Positions 31,405 to 40,104 of a stretch of DNA of 51,186 nt are shown here, piece by piece. How positions within the stretch are numbered: the stretch's first letter is position 1; each line of letters starts with the position of its first letter. The notes below the pieces were generated by a model. The model searched no databases. It worked only from the letters and a program-made list of their open reading frames with translations, and was not told the origin of the DNA. The position numbers were made by a program, and so were the translations under genes. Source of the stretch: Chloroflexi bacterium UBA6622 (GTDB taxonomy: Bacteria > Chloroflexota > UBA11872); the NCBI GenBank assembly GCA_002433065.1, contig DJHK01000041.1, forward strand, positions 1-51,186. The letters run 5' to 3'.

Positions 31405-32025
31405 TCACGGGGCTCGCTCTGGCCCTCGGTCTACGAAATCACTATAGAACTTTTTAACTCGAGCAGCGTCGAATATTTCGAAAGGTTCCTGCCAGGTCCA
31501 GGCAATGAGCATAAACCTACCCTTGAATTCGCCAACGTAGGGTGTGGCGACCATCTTGATTTCACCGAAAGCGCCGTTTGGGAGCGAGCTATAGACTTCC
31601 TCGATTTTGGCAACAACCGTGTCACAGTTGTTGCTGCACGAGTAGAGGAGAACAATGGCTCCATGTTCTAGGTTGTGAACCCAGTAGCCGGGCTCAACGG
31701 GTTCGCGGAAGACGCCGTACCGTGACCATACGGGATAATGGTCTCCGGAGGCTGGCGGGTTGGTCGAATAGGTTGGGTTGCTCCCTTCAGAAACATGTTT
31801 ACGACCTTCGTCAGTAATACGGATTCGGTCTGCAGTTTCTGCGACGGGGCCTTGTCCTAAGGCTCTGATACCGAGCACGATAGCTGTCAGGACTAGCGTC
31901 CCAATTATCAGGGATACGATGATCCGGGTTCGGCGTTTCTTTCTTGCGGCACGCTGCCTTGCCTGTCGCGCAATCCGCCGCCGATCAAGTTTTCCGTGGG
32001 CCGATGATGGTTGTTGCTGGGTCAT
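31405..32025 (-). CDS. DUF3105 domain membrane-anchored protein
   Basis: The 206 residues have a very basic N-terminus (residues 12-34), one membrane segment (about 35-54) and an external DUF3105 domain. The domain hallmark STNPPASGDHYPVW is followed by EPGYWVHNLEHGAIVLLYSC and ends in RVKKFYSDFVDRGPE. Family function is unknown. Two nearby cysteines (SCSNNC) may form a disulfide or bind a metal. ATG start; divergent from gnd with an 87-base gap that must hold both promoters. Confidence 0.85.
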   Translation of the reverse strand: MTQQQPSSAHGKLDRRRIARQARQRAARKKRRTRIIVSLIIGTLVLTAIVLGIRALGQGPVAETADRIRITDEGRKHVSEGSNPTYSTNPPASGDHYPVWSRYGVFREPVEPGYWVHNLEHGAIVLLYSCSNNCDTVVAKIEEVYSSLPNGAFGEIKMVATPYVGEFKGRFMLIAWTWQEPFEIFDAARVKKFYSDFVDRGPERAP

Positions 32026-32112
32026 GAATAGCTAGGAGATGCTTTGACCTGATTCTGCCAGATTGCGGCATTTTTCTTCGACCCGTGTTTTGGTGAGGGA
32101 GAATAGGCGATC

Positions 32113-33579
32113 ATGTCTACTGCGGATGCCCCCATGGCCCCTATGTCAGTTGGACTCATTGGCCTTGCGGTCATGGGTCGGAACCTTGCGCTCAACATCG
32201 ATCGCAATGGGTTTCCACTTACTGTTTTTAACCGTACCGTCGCACGGACAGACGAGTTTCTGGCTAATGAGGCGCGTGATACCAAGATTCGTGGCTCGTC
32301 GACTCTTGAAGAGTTTGTTGCGTCACTGAGTCGGCCTCGTCGAGTTATCACGATGGTTCAGGCCGGTGGTGGCGTGGACGCGGTGCTAGAGAACCTGGTG
32401 CCGATGCTTGACGTTGGCGATGTCGTCATGGATGGAGGGAATTCTCATTTCAGTGATACCAATCGCCGCTTCGACACGGTTGGGGATGCTGGCGTGATGT
32501 TTCTCGGGACCGGAATTAGTGGCGGTGAGTCTGGTGCGCTCCATGGTCCATCGATCATGCCTGGTGGGCCAACCGAAGCCTACGAAGCAATGCGACCGAT
32601 CCTGGAGCGAATTTCGGCTGTTGCCGGGGATCATCCATGCACAGCTTATTGTGGATCCAGAAGCGCGGGGCACTACGTCAAGATGGTTCATAACGGTATT
32701 GAGTATGGTGATATGCAACTCATTGCCGAGGCCTATGACGTTCTCGCGGCGTCGGGTATGACGCCTGTGGAATTGGCGGAGACCTTCAGTGCGTGGAATG
32801 ACGGCGAACTGGAATCATTTCTTATCGAGATTACGAGCCAAATTTTCCAGGTCCGTGATCGTCAGGCCGACGGTTTTCTTGTGGACAAAATTCTTGATTC
32901 AGCCGGGCAAAAGGGCACTGGACGATGGATGTCTCAGGATGCGCTTGAACTTGGGGTTCCGATTCCAACCATTGATGCGGCAGTCTGGTCGCGAAATATT
33001 TCTGCGAGAAAGGATGAACGGGTGCAAGCGGCTGCTCTACAGAGCAGCCGCTTGAGAATTGATTCCACGGATCAGTTGGTCTCTGAGGTTCGCCAGGCGC
33101 TCTATGCCTCGAAAATTTGCTCGTATGCCCAAGGTATGGATTTGTTGCGTGTCGCGTCTGAAACCTATGGATACGGTATTGAGTTGTCGGAAATGGCCCG
33201 AATTTGGAAGGGTGGATGCATCATTCGAGCAGGGCTACTCGGATTGATTCAAGGAGCGTTCCAGGATAGCCCCGACCTTCCTAATTTAATGGTCGAGCCC
33301 TCATTTTCCCAGCAACTTGAAAAGGCCCATACTGCGTGGCGGTCGGTTGTCAGTCGGGCAAAGGCAGCAGGCATTCCATGCCCGGCCATGTCTGCGTCGC
33401 TTGATTATTATGATGCGTATCATGCCCGTCGTTTACCAGCTAATTTAATTCAGGCGCAGCGCGATTATTTCGGCGCGCATACCTATCGGCGTGTGGATCT
33501 CGATGGGGTGTTTCATACTCGGTGGGAGGATGGGGCGAAAGCCGGTGAAGCATCAAGCGATCAGGTTGCCCAAGCATAA
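32113..33579 (+). CDS. gnd: 6-phosphogluconate dehydrogenase (decarboxylating)
   Basis: Third enzyme of the oxidative pentose phosphate pathway, converting 6-phosphogluconate to ribulose 5-phosphate with NADP reduction and CO2 release. The 488 residues show the nucleotide loop GLAVMGRNLALN (about 17-28), VVMDGGNSHFSDT, the substrate loop GGESGALHGPSIMPGG and the catalytic AGHYVKMVHNGIEYGDMQL. The length is that of the long homodimeric type. zwf and pgl are not in the window. An N-terminal extension of about 10 residues precedes the fold. Confidence 0.95.
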   Translation: MSTADAPMAPMSVGLIGLAVMGRNLALNIDRNGFPLTVFNRTVARTDEFLANEARDTKIRGSSTLEEFVASLSRPRRVITMVQAGGGVDAVLENLVPMLDVGDVVMDGGNSHFSDTNRRFDTVGDAGVMFLGTGISGGESGALHGPSIMPGGPTEAYEAMRPILERISAVAGDHPCTAYCGSRSAGHYVKMVHNGIEYGDMQLIAEAYDVLAASGMTPVELAETFSAWNDGELESFLIEITSQIFQVRDRQADGFLVDKILDSAGQKGTGRWMSQDALELGVPIPTIDAAVWSRNISARKDERVQAAALQSSRLRIDSTDQLVSEVRQALYASKICSYAQGMDLLRVASETYGYGIELSEMARIWKGGCIIRAGLLGLIQGAFQDSPDLPNLMVEPSFSQQLEKAHTAWRSVVSRAKAAGIPCPAMSASLDYYDAYHARRLPANLIQAQRDYFGAHTYRRVDLDGVFHTRWEDGAKAGEASSDQVAQA

Positions 33580-33624
33580 CTTTGTGATGAGTCTGCGGAT
33601 ATCACTGGTCCTGAACAAACGGAT

Positions 33625-34635
33625 TTAGATTATTACAGGGGCCGTGCGCCCGGAGTTTGTCGATTCCAGCAAGGCATCGAGAGCACCGATTACATAGAGG
33701 TTTTCAGGTCCGCTGGTTTCAGGTTCAGGTCCGCCATTGATCCAGTTGGCCCATCCCTCCATGACCTGAGCATCGATGTCACTTGTCGTGAGCTTAGTGT
33801 TGTCAAAGGCCATCGGCGTAAGGCCGACACTTGGATCTGTGCCTACCAGGAGGGACTCCTCGCCACCAAAGCCCTGAGTGTTTCTATACACGATCGCTCC
33901 CCTTTCACATTCAATTCGAAACTCATGCCCGCTTACTCGTGCATCTGAAGTGGAAACCATGACAACCCGAGCACCATTCTTGAAGGTTAGTTCAGCCGTC
34001 GCGCTCGACTCTCGGACCCACGTCGTTGCAGGTGGGCGAAAACTATGTCCAGCGACTGCAATGATCGGCTGGCCCATCATTGAGATCACAGAATCAATTT
34101 CATGTACGGTCATTTGCCAAAGTTGAGAGTGTTCCGAGTCCGGATACTCACTGCCTCGAGCCTTGTACGTGACGAGGTGACCAACTTGAGCCTGACCGTA
34201 GGCCTGCTCAGCCAGAAGCTGTCGAACGGCGCGTTGACCAGGCTTGTAGCGCCATTGCTGGTTCACTACGACTTTCAGGCCGGCCGCGGTTGCTCTATCT
34301 TGCAGGCTGCGTGATGTGGCCAATGTTAGGGCGTACGGTTTTTCAACCAGGATATGTTTCTGAGCATCGATCGCTTGGCCCACGATAGCGTTGTGTGTGC
34401 GGGCCCATGTCGCGACCACAATTGCGTCAAAGTCGGTGTGCTCCAAGGTTTTAGCCAAGGATGTTGACGCGAGAGTGGTCGATAGGCCTGCTTCGGAAAT
34501 TCGTTCATTGAGCCGTATAGCATCAAGGTCGACCCACGCAACTAGCTCGAACAGGTTCGGGAGTCGCTGAATGCTTTGGACATGGGAGCGTCCTCGTCCA
34601 GCGCCAACGACGACAGTCTTGAGTGGTTCCGCCAT
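33625..34635 (-). CDS. Gfo/Idh/MocA family oxidoreductase (1)
   Basis: NAD(P)-dependent sugar- or inositol-type dehydrogenase of 336 residues. The Rossmann start TVVVGAGRGRSHVQSIQRLP and the catalytic-site ILVEKPYALTLATS are clear; the C-terminal alpha/beta domain follows. ATG at 34635 is preferred because GGGAG lies 10 bases before it and the fold begins at once; longer starts add an unstructured tail. It lies 179 bases downstream of the formamidase-like gene on the same strand. Substrate unknown. Confidence 0.88.
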   Translation of the reverse strand: MAEPLKTVVVGAGRGRSHVQSIQRLPNLFELVAWVDLDAIRLNERISEAGLSTTLASTSLAKTLEHTDFDAIVVATWARTHNAIVGQAIDAQKHILVEKPYALTLATSRSLQDRATAAGLKVVVNQQWRYKPGQRAVRQLLAEQAYGQAQVGHLVTYKARGSEYPDSEHSQLWQMTVHEIDSVISMMGQPIIAVAGHSFRPPATTWVRESSATAELTFKNGARVVMVSTSDARVSGHEFRIECERGAIVYRNTQGFGGEESLLVGTDPSVGLTPMAFDNTKLTTSDIDAQVMEGWANWINGGPEPETSGPENLYVIGALDALLESTNSGRTAPVII

Positions 34636-34814
34636 GGTGTGTGTATCTCCCGTATTGGTTCCTCCACGCTGTTGCGCTGTTGAGGGATCGTCTAGCGTGA
34701 TTTTTTGCATCCGTGGACCCCGCCTGGCCAAGAATACGTGAGCGATAGGTGGCCGTAAGAATTAACTCATGGGATTGCTGGTGGTGATGTTTCGAAGACG
34801 ATACGGGCCGAGCA

Positions 34815-35723
34815 CTAGGTTGCAATGGCCGATCTTGGAAACGCGGCGTACACACTGACCGGCACGCCATAACCACCGGCTTGGCCAAGTCGAAAGTCGA
34901 CGGCGGCGCCGGTGAGCGCTCGAGCTTCTTCTTCGGATATCCCCGTCCGTTCAATGAGGAGCAGTTCCATCGATCCTTGAGCTATTTGTAGCGCTTGGGT
35001 GAGTTCATCTGCGACCCCTATCGTCATTAGTTCGGTTGAAGTTTCGAACCACGGCCATTCGAGTTCTTGTCTGGATGTGATATCGAGTTGAAGGTCAATT
35101 TCAGCGTCAATGTTGACGCCTGAGTGGGCTTCACCGTCTCCCATGGTTGCGTGGACATCGCCGATGGCGAACAGGGCCCCGGGGGTGCGCACCGGCAAGT
35201 GAATCGTGGTTCCGATGGTGATGTCATTGAAATCGAGATTCCCGCCGTGTTGGCCGAGGCTTAACGTTTCTATGGAGCCTGATTGCGGGGCAACCCCAAT
35301 AGTTCCGACCATTGGTCGCAATGGCAGGCGGATCTTCCGGGCCATCGTGACTACGTTATTGGTTACATCAAATGGTAGAACTGCCGGAGGTACGGGGGCC
35401 TTACCGAGCAACCCGGTCCCGGGTGTTGTCGCCACATAGCCTCGTTGCCCGACCCTGATGTCTTCAATCGTGACGTGCAGCGTGTCGCCAGTACTCGCGT
35501 TAGTAATCCCGATAGGCCCTGTGGCCGGATTCATATGACCTGGTGTTCTTTGGTCCAGGTATGACTCGATATCGAGGTTCACGCAACCGCGATCATAGGC
35601 GTCACGGGCGTGCACGGTGAGCGACGCTGGGGCCGATATTTCAGTAATGGGTTTTGTGTTCGGGCTAAAGGCGTAGATGACGTTTTCATCTCCGACTCGG
35701 ATTCTTGGCCGTTGAGACGACAT
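34815..35723 (-). CDS. Acetamidase/formamidase family protein
   Basis: The 302 residues match the FmdA/AmdA family, metal-dependent hydrolases that cut formamide, acetamide or related amides. The core motif GQHGGNLDFNDITIG, the N-terminal strand DENVIYAFSP, and APVPPAVLPFDVTNN all fit. ATG at 35723 (AGGA 11 bases upstream) is chosen over a distant GTG-type start at 35822, which would run through the divergent gene's 5' region. It is divergent from the HDAC-like gene, another deacylating hydrolase, which hints at a shared substrate class. Confidence 0.85.
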   Translation of the reverse strand: MSSQRPRIRVGDENVIYAFSPNTKPITEISAPASLTVHARDAYDRGCVNLDIESYLDQRTPGHMNPATGPIGITNASTGDTLHVTIEDIRVGQRGYVATTPGTGLLGKAPVPPAVLPFDVTNNVVTMARKIRLPLRPMVGTIGVAPQSGSIETLSLGQHGGNLDFNDITIGTTIHLPVRTPGALFAIGDVHATMGDGEAHSGVNIDAEIDLQLDITSRQELEWPWFETSTELMTIGVADELTQALQIAQGSMELLLIERTGISEEEARALTGAAVDFRLGQAGGYGVPVSVYAAFPRSAIAT

Positions 35724-35739
35724 GCTTTGATAGATCCTG

Positions 35740-36831
35740 ATGCTTTCAAATCGTGCGATGATTTCACACGAGTCGTTACTTTGGACACTGCTGCTGCAAA
35801 TCCCATTAGTCTGCTCAGACATACACGTTGCACATGCGCCGAGGCTCCAGACCGTCGATGGTCGAGAACATCAACATCCTGAGGTTCCTGACCGGGCCAG
35901 AGTGATTGAGCGTGCTTTGGTGAGGGCGAATCTCGCTACCCCCATCAAGCCAGTGGTTCATGCTGATGTGACAATTGATGAGGTGCATGACCCTGAGTAT
36001 CGGCGTTTTATTAAAAACGTCTGTCAGGAGATTTCAGAAGGTGCTTGCCTGACGCCTCGTGGTATCTCGCTTGATCCGAAGGCTCTTCAAAGTAAAGATC
36101 CGGCTATTCGTGTGGGCCATTATGCGTTTGGGCAAGATGCGCCGTTGATGCGTGGGACATACCGTGCAGCTCGTGAAGCCTGTGATATCGCGCTTACGGG
36201 GCTTGATCACGTTCGCAATGGTGCTCGTCATGTTTTCGCGCTCTGTCGACCACCGGGGCACCACGCCGAGTACGCACGAATGGGTGGTTTTTGTTACTTC
36301 AACAATGCTGTTGTTGCGGCTCACAGCTTTAGCAGCCAGGGACGGGTGGCAATGCTTGATCTTGATTACCACCACGGTAACGGTTCGCAAAATCTCACCT
36401 ATGAGCGTGCGGATATCCTTTATGTCTCACTGCACGCGGATCCGGCTTTTGCATACCCAGGGTTTTCTGGGTGGCAGGAGGAAGTTGGTGTCGGTGCGGG
36501 CGAAGGCTACAACGCTAATTTTCCGTTGCGGGCCTATCTGGCGATCGGAGAGTACTTGTCATCTCTGGAGCAGGCCTGTGAGGTGGTTGTTGCGTTCGAT
36601 CCCGACCTGGTGATTGTCTCGATAGGCTTTGATACCCATACAGAAGACCCGATCGCTCAGTTAAGTTTGGACAGTTGTGATTTTGGTCGGATAGCTGCGT
36701 GTGTCGATGCGATGGGGTTGCCGACGCTGCACGTTCTCGAAGGCGGATATGCCCTCGACTATTTGGGCGAGTCTGCTATGAGTTATGTGCAAGGACTGTC
36801 ACCGGGAACCAGCAGTCCAATGGGCCACTAG
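35740..36831 (+). CDS. Histone deacetylase/acetylpolyamine amidohydrolase family protein
   Basis: Zn-dependent deacetylase fold. Visible are the active-site strand FALCRPPGHHAEYARMGG (tandem His), FCYFNNAVVAAHSF, the metal ligands MLDLDYHHGNGSQNL, and the late VIVSIGFDTHTEDP and VLEGGYALDYL. It most resembles the bacterial amidohydrolases that deacetylate polyamines or other small amines. The conserved fold begins at LVCSDIHVAHAPRLQ (about 35806), 22 codons after the first ATG. ATG at 35740 and 35758 add a hydrophobic-leaning lead; a later non-standard start such as ATC at 35800 is possible, without an RBS. Confidence 0.88.
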   Translation: MLSNRAMISHESLLWTLLLQIPLVCSDIHVAHAPRLQTVDGREHQHPEVPDRARVIERALVRANLATPIKPVVHADVTIDEVHDPEYRRFIKNVCQEISEGACLTPRGISLDPKALQSKDPAIRVGHYAFGQDAPLMRGTYRAAREACDIALTGLDHVRNGARHVFALCRPPGHHAEYARMGGFCYFNNAVVAAHSFSSQGRVAMLDLDYHHGNGSQNLTYERADILYVSLHADPAFAYPGFSGWQEEVGVGAGEGYNANFPLRAYLAIGEYLSSLEQACEVVVAFDPDLVIVSIGFDTHTEDPIAQLSLDSCDFGRIAACVDAMGLPTLHVLEGGYALDYLGESAMSYVQGLSPGTSSPMGH

Positions 36832-36833
36832 TT

Positions 36834-37994
36834 TCAGCTGCGTTTACGGTCTTGCCATTTTTTCCAGTCGGCCGGTGTCATCCCCTCACGTTGGCGAAGA
36901 ATGGCTCTGGGCAACTCACTTCGGACCACCTCATTAGAAATGATTTTCAGGTTGCGATCATCGATCGGAAGTTTGACGGTCTGGTTGTGTTGATGTTCCG
37001 ACTCGCGAATGGCGATGGCTATCTCTAAAGCTTCCCGGGCATCGTGGCCACTGCAATGCGGATCTTCACCTGACTCTATACAGTCAATGAGGTTGTAAAT
37101 TGCGTTTACGCCTCCGCTCCGGCCATTCTGAGAAGTCGGGAAGAAGCGCCGTCCGAACGCTCCCTGACCTTTCTGGTTTTCATAGTTGTCAATCCCGGGT
37201 TGCCGGGTCCATAACTCAATCTCCCTCGCATCATGGAGGATTCGTATGGCCCCGTCACTGCCGACGATATCGGTTGAGAACTCGGCAGGCCCGTTAGGGA
37301 ATGCCCGTAGGTAACCTCGAACTTTTCCCGGAAACGAAATGACCGCGCTCCCGGGGAAATCATTGTCGGGTTGATCAGGGTCGATTTCGGCTTCTCCTAC
37401 GAGCGAGGTTGCACGTTCCGGCATGTACATCGTGAGTGTCGTGATCAGATGGCTTCCGTTGTGAGATAGCCCGCACTGGGCTTGCGACCGAACATACAGT
37501 AGGTCTCCGATCGCGCCATCCTGAACGAGGGCTAGAGCTTGTCGGTAGTTGCCGATCCATCGACGCGTGCAGTTCACACCGAGGACGATCCCTGCCTTTG
37601 CACAAGACTCGATGGCTTCGTCAGCCTCGGCCAAGGATAAGGTGATCGGTTTTTCAGCGAATATGGCCTTTACGCCATAGTTGCCGTTGGCGATAGCGCT
37701 CAGAATTTCCCCACGGGGTTTTGCCGACGTACATACGCTGACGATGTCAGGCCGTGTTTCCTCGAGCATTTGACGATAGTCTGCGTACAACTCGCCAACG
37801 TTCCAGCGCTGCCTGGCTGCTTCCCGTTGTTCTTCCCACGGGTCTGACATTCCGACGACTTCGACGTCTGGAACCGCCATGTGGCACGCGATATGTGCAT
37901 ACGGCAAGAGGTTGCCCTGATATTTCCCAATTTCATCATCAATGGTGCTGGCGATGCGTCCAAGACCTATAACAGCAACCTTCAATTTAGCCAC
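36834..37994 (-). CDS. Gfo/Idh/MocA family oxidoreductase (2), paralogue of its upstream neighbour
   Basis: The 386 residues start KVAVIGLGRIASTIDDEIGK and contain AIFAEKPITLSLAEADE, the catalytic-site Lys motif. GTG at 37994 lies 1 base after the preceding gene's TAA with AGGA 8 bases upstream, so the pair is coupled. It is closely similar along its length to the gene at 37996-39159 (shared GLSHNGSHLIT-like motif, SELPRAILRQREGM near the C-terminus), evidence of tandem duplication. Its stop is 2 bases from the convergent HDAC-like stop. Substrate unknown. Confidence 0.88.
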   Translation of the reverse strand: MAKLKVAVIGLGRIASTIDDEIGKYQGNLLPYAHIACHMAVPDVEVVGMSDPWEEQREAARQRWNVGELYADYRQMLEETRPDIVSVCTSAKPRGEILSAIANGNYGVKAIFAEKPITLSLAEADEAIESCAKAGIVLGVNCTRRWIGNYRQALALVQDGAIGDLLYVRSQAQCGLSHNGSHLITTLTMYMPERATSLVGEAEIDPDQPDNDFPGSAVISFPGKVRGYLRAFPNGPAEFSTDIVGSDGAIRILHDAREIELWTRQPGIDNYENQKGQGAFGRRFFPTSQNGRSGGVNAIYNLIDCIESGEDPHCSGHDAREALEIAIAIRESEHQHNQTVKLPIDDRNLKIISNEVVRSELPRAILRQREGMTPADWKKWQDRKRS

Positions 37995-37995
37995 G

Positions 37996-39159
37996 TTACG
38001 TTTCCTTCGTACCTTGGGTTCGGTTTTTGGATTGGAATGCTTTCCACTCCGCCGCACTCATTCCTTCACGTTGCCGAAGAATGGCGCGTGGCAACTCGGA
38101 AACCAACACCTCGCGCGATACGATTCCCTGACTTCGATCAGCAATGGGAAGATCGATCCGCCCTCCACCCTGGCGGTGTGATTCGCGGACGGCAATGGCC
38201 ACTTCCAGAGCCTCTCGGGCGTCCTCGCCCGTACATTTGGGATCCGATCCTGTTTCAATGCAGTGGATCAGGTCATAAAGGGTGTTAACCCCGGCTGCTC
38301 TGGGCTCGTGACTGGGCCTGAAGAAATGACGGACGGGTTGGGTGCCAGGCTGGCCAGGTAGGCCGTTCTCCATTCTCCACAGGTCAGCGACGCGGCTGTC
38401 GTCCGTGAATCGGATCATGCCCTCGGTACCTGTGATGTCGTACGTCAGGTCGAGTGCACCGGTATGCATGCCACGAAACTGGCCACGGACCCCGTTCTCA
38501 CATACGAAGTAGCCATTTCCTGGGAAGTCATCGTCACTGCTGACTGCTTCATCTGATTCTGCTTCACCGGCTACCCAGGCTACAGGAGCATCGGTAAACG
38601 TTGTTAGGCGGGTAATCAGGTGGCTGCCGTTATGCGATAGGTTGCACGCTAGGTTTCCGTCCACGTGGAGCACATCACCGATCAGGCCGTCATCAATCAT
38701 CTCGCGGGCCTGGAGGAAACTATCCCGCCATCGGTGTGTGCAATTTACAGCTAACGCAATATTTGCGTTTCGGAAGGCCTGAATGACTTCATCGGCGTCG
38801 GCCAGGGAATATGTCAGTGGTTTTTCAGACCAAATTGCTTTTATCCCATAATTGTTGTTGGCAATGTCTAGGAGGATGTCCTTACGAGGTTTCATCGACG
38901 TGCAGATGCTTACAATCTCAGGTCGTGTCCGATCCAGCATCTCGCGATAATCTTCAAAGAGGGCATCAATCCCCCACTTGGCGCGGGCCGCGTCGCGTTG
39001 TTCTGTCCATGTGTCAGACAGGCCAACGATCTCGATTTCCGGTACCGCGGTCATGCAACCAATATGGGCGTGCGGCAATTGCCATCCGTCGTACTTGGTC
39101 CGTTCTTCGTCCCACGTGCTGGCAATACGACCAAGCCCGATCACGGCAGCGCGAGTCAT
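37996..39159 (-). CDS. Gfo/Idh/MocA family oxidoreductase (3)
   Basis: The 387 residues begin MTRAAVIGLGRIASTWDEE and carry AIWSEKPLTYSLADADEV as the catalytic-site motif and CNLSHNGSHLITRLTTF. ATG at 39159 is used because the Rossmann fold begins there; an earlier start at 39222 would add 21 residues that do not belong to the fold. It is the first gene of a two-gene paralogous operon. A C-terminal motif AEWKAFQSKNR parallels ADWKKWQDRKR in its partner. Confidence 0.88.
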   Translation of the reverse strand: MTRAAVIGLGRIASTWDEERTKYDGWQLPHAHIGCMTAVPEIEIVGLSDTWTEQRDAARAKWGIDALFEDYREMLDRTRPEIVSICTSMKPRKDILLDIANNNYGIKAIWSEKPLTYSLADADEVIQAFRNANIALAVNCTHRWRDSFLQAREMIDDGLIGDVLHVDGNLACNLSHNGSHLITRLTTFTDAPVAWVAGEAESDEAVSSDDDFPGNGYFVCENGVRGQFRGMHTGALDLTYDITGTEGMIRFTDDSRVADLWRMENGLPGQPGTQPVRHFFRPSHEPRAAGVNTLYDLIHCIETGSDPKCTGEDAREALEVAIAVRESHRQGGGRIDLPIADRSQGIVSREVLVSELPRAILRQREGMSAAEWKAFQSKNRTQGTKET

Positions 39160-39251
39160 TGGCGACAATCTTTCTTTCGTCGATGCCGGGAGGAGTATTG
39201 CGCACATGACAAACTTCTGCATCTGGGTGGGGCTTCAGTAGGAATGCCAGG

Positions 39252-40088
39252 ATGATTCGATGGCGATATTTGTTGCTATTGGTGGTTAGTACAACGATTC
39301 TTTTTGGCTGTGGTGAGACTCAGCCAACAAATATCACACCATCTTCTGCTTCCAGTCCCACGACCCTCCTTACGAATAGTCAATGGCCGTCGGCGTACTC
39401 AGACGGCGCTGCTCTTGCAGGGCGTCGCGTCGATCTGCGTGGTCGCGTTTACAGCGAGCCCATCCTTACTGAAGGCGGCATGCTCCTGAACGCGTGGGTT
39501 GATTTTGACAATGATCAACTGTCCACCGGGTTTTTTGTTGCGGGTGTAATGGACGGCGTAGAGAAAGACGATTTTATATGGGTGTTGGGGCGTGTTGTGG
39601 ATGCATCGAGTGTGGACGAGGCTGATGGGTCTAATCCGCTCGTCGAGGTTGAGCAACTTACGGTGACGGACCGAGTAGGGGTTCGGCCTGCAGGAAGAAT
39701 TCTGACTGTTCGCCAAGCCTTGGAGCATAACGGAGCTCGAGTAGTGCTTGAACGCATTGAATTTTCTCAGGAGGAAGTTCGAGTCTATGTTTCTGTTGAG
39801 AATAGAGGGGATGAGGTTCTGAGGGCCTTGGGTACAGGCCTACGTATTGAGCTTGGAGGTACGCCTATTCCAGCAATAGTTTCAGTTGGCAAGGGGGTGA
39901 CACCACCCCGTGGTTTAGTTGAGCCCGGTGTCACGGAGTCAGGGGGCTTTCAGTTTCCCCCCTTTGATCCAAAGGGCGGATCTTTTGTGGTGCGGTGGAC
40001 CAACTTGGGTTTTGAGTCGAGCAGGGAATCATCGGAGCGATGGGTATGGTTGGTAGATCCCTCGGGATCGATTCGTCCGGAAGGTTGA
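39252..40088 (+). CDS. Lipoprotein of unknown function
   Basis: The 278-residue protein has a type II signal peptide: basic start, hydrophobic core YLLLLVVSTTILF and lipobox LFGC with C20, followed by a Thr/Ser/Pro linker. Beta-rich domains follow: one around VDLRGRVYSEPIL to LVEVEQL that is OB-like, and a second from about VRVYVSVENRGDEVL to the end that resembles the Ig-like DUF4352 fold. It should be anchored at the outer face of the membrane. It is divergent from Gfo/Idh (3) and convergent with the MFS gene. Confidence 0.75.
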   Translation: MIRWRYLLLLVVSTTILFGCGETQPTNITPSSASSPTTLLTNSQWPSAYSDGAALAGRRVDLRGRVYSEPILTEGGMLLNAWVDFDNDQLSTGFFVAGVMDGVEKDDFIWVLGRVVDASSVDEADGSNPLVEVEQLTVTDRVGVRPAGRILTVRQALEHNGARVVLERIEFSQEEVRVYVSVENRGDEVLRALGTGLRIELGGTPIPAIVSVGKGVTPPRGLVEPGVTESGGFQFPPFDPKGGSFVVRWTNLGFESSRESSERWVWLVDPSGSIRPEG

Positions 40089-40104
40089 TGGGAACTTCGC
40101 CCCG

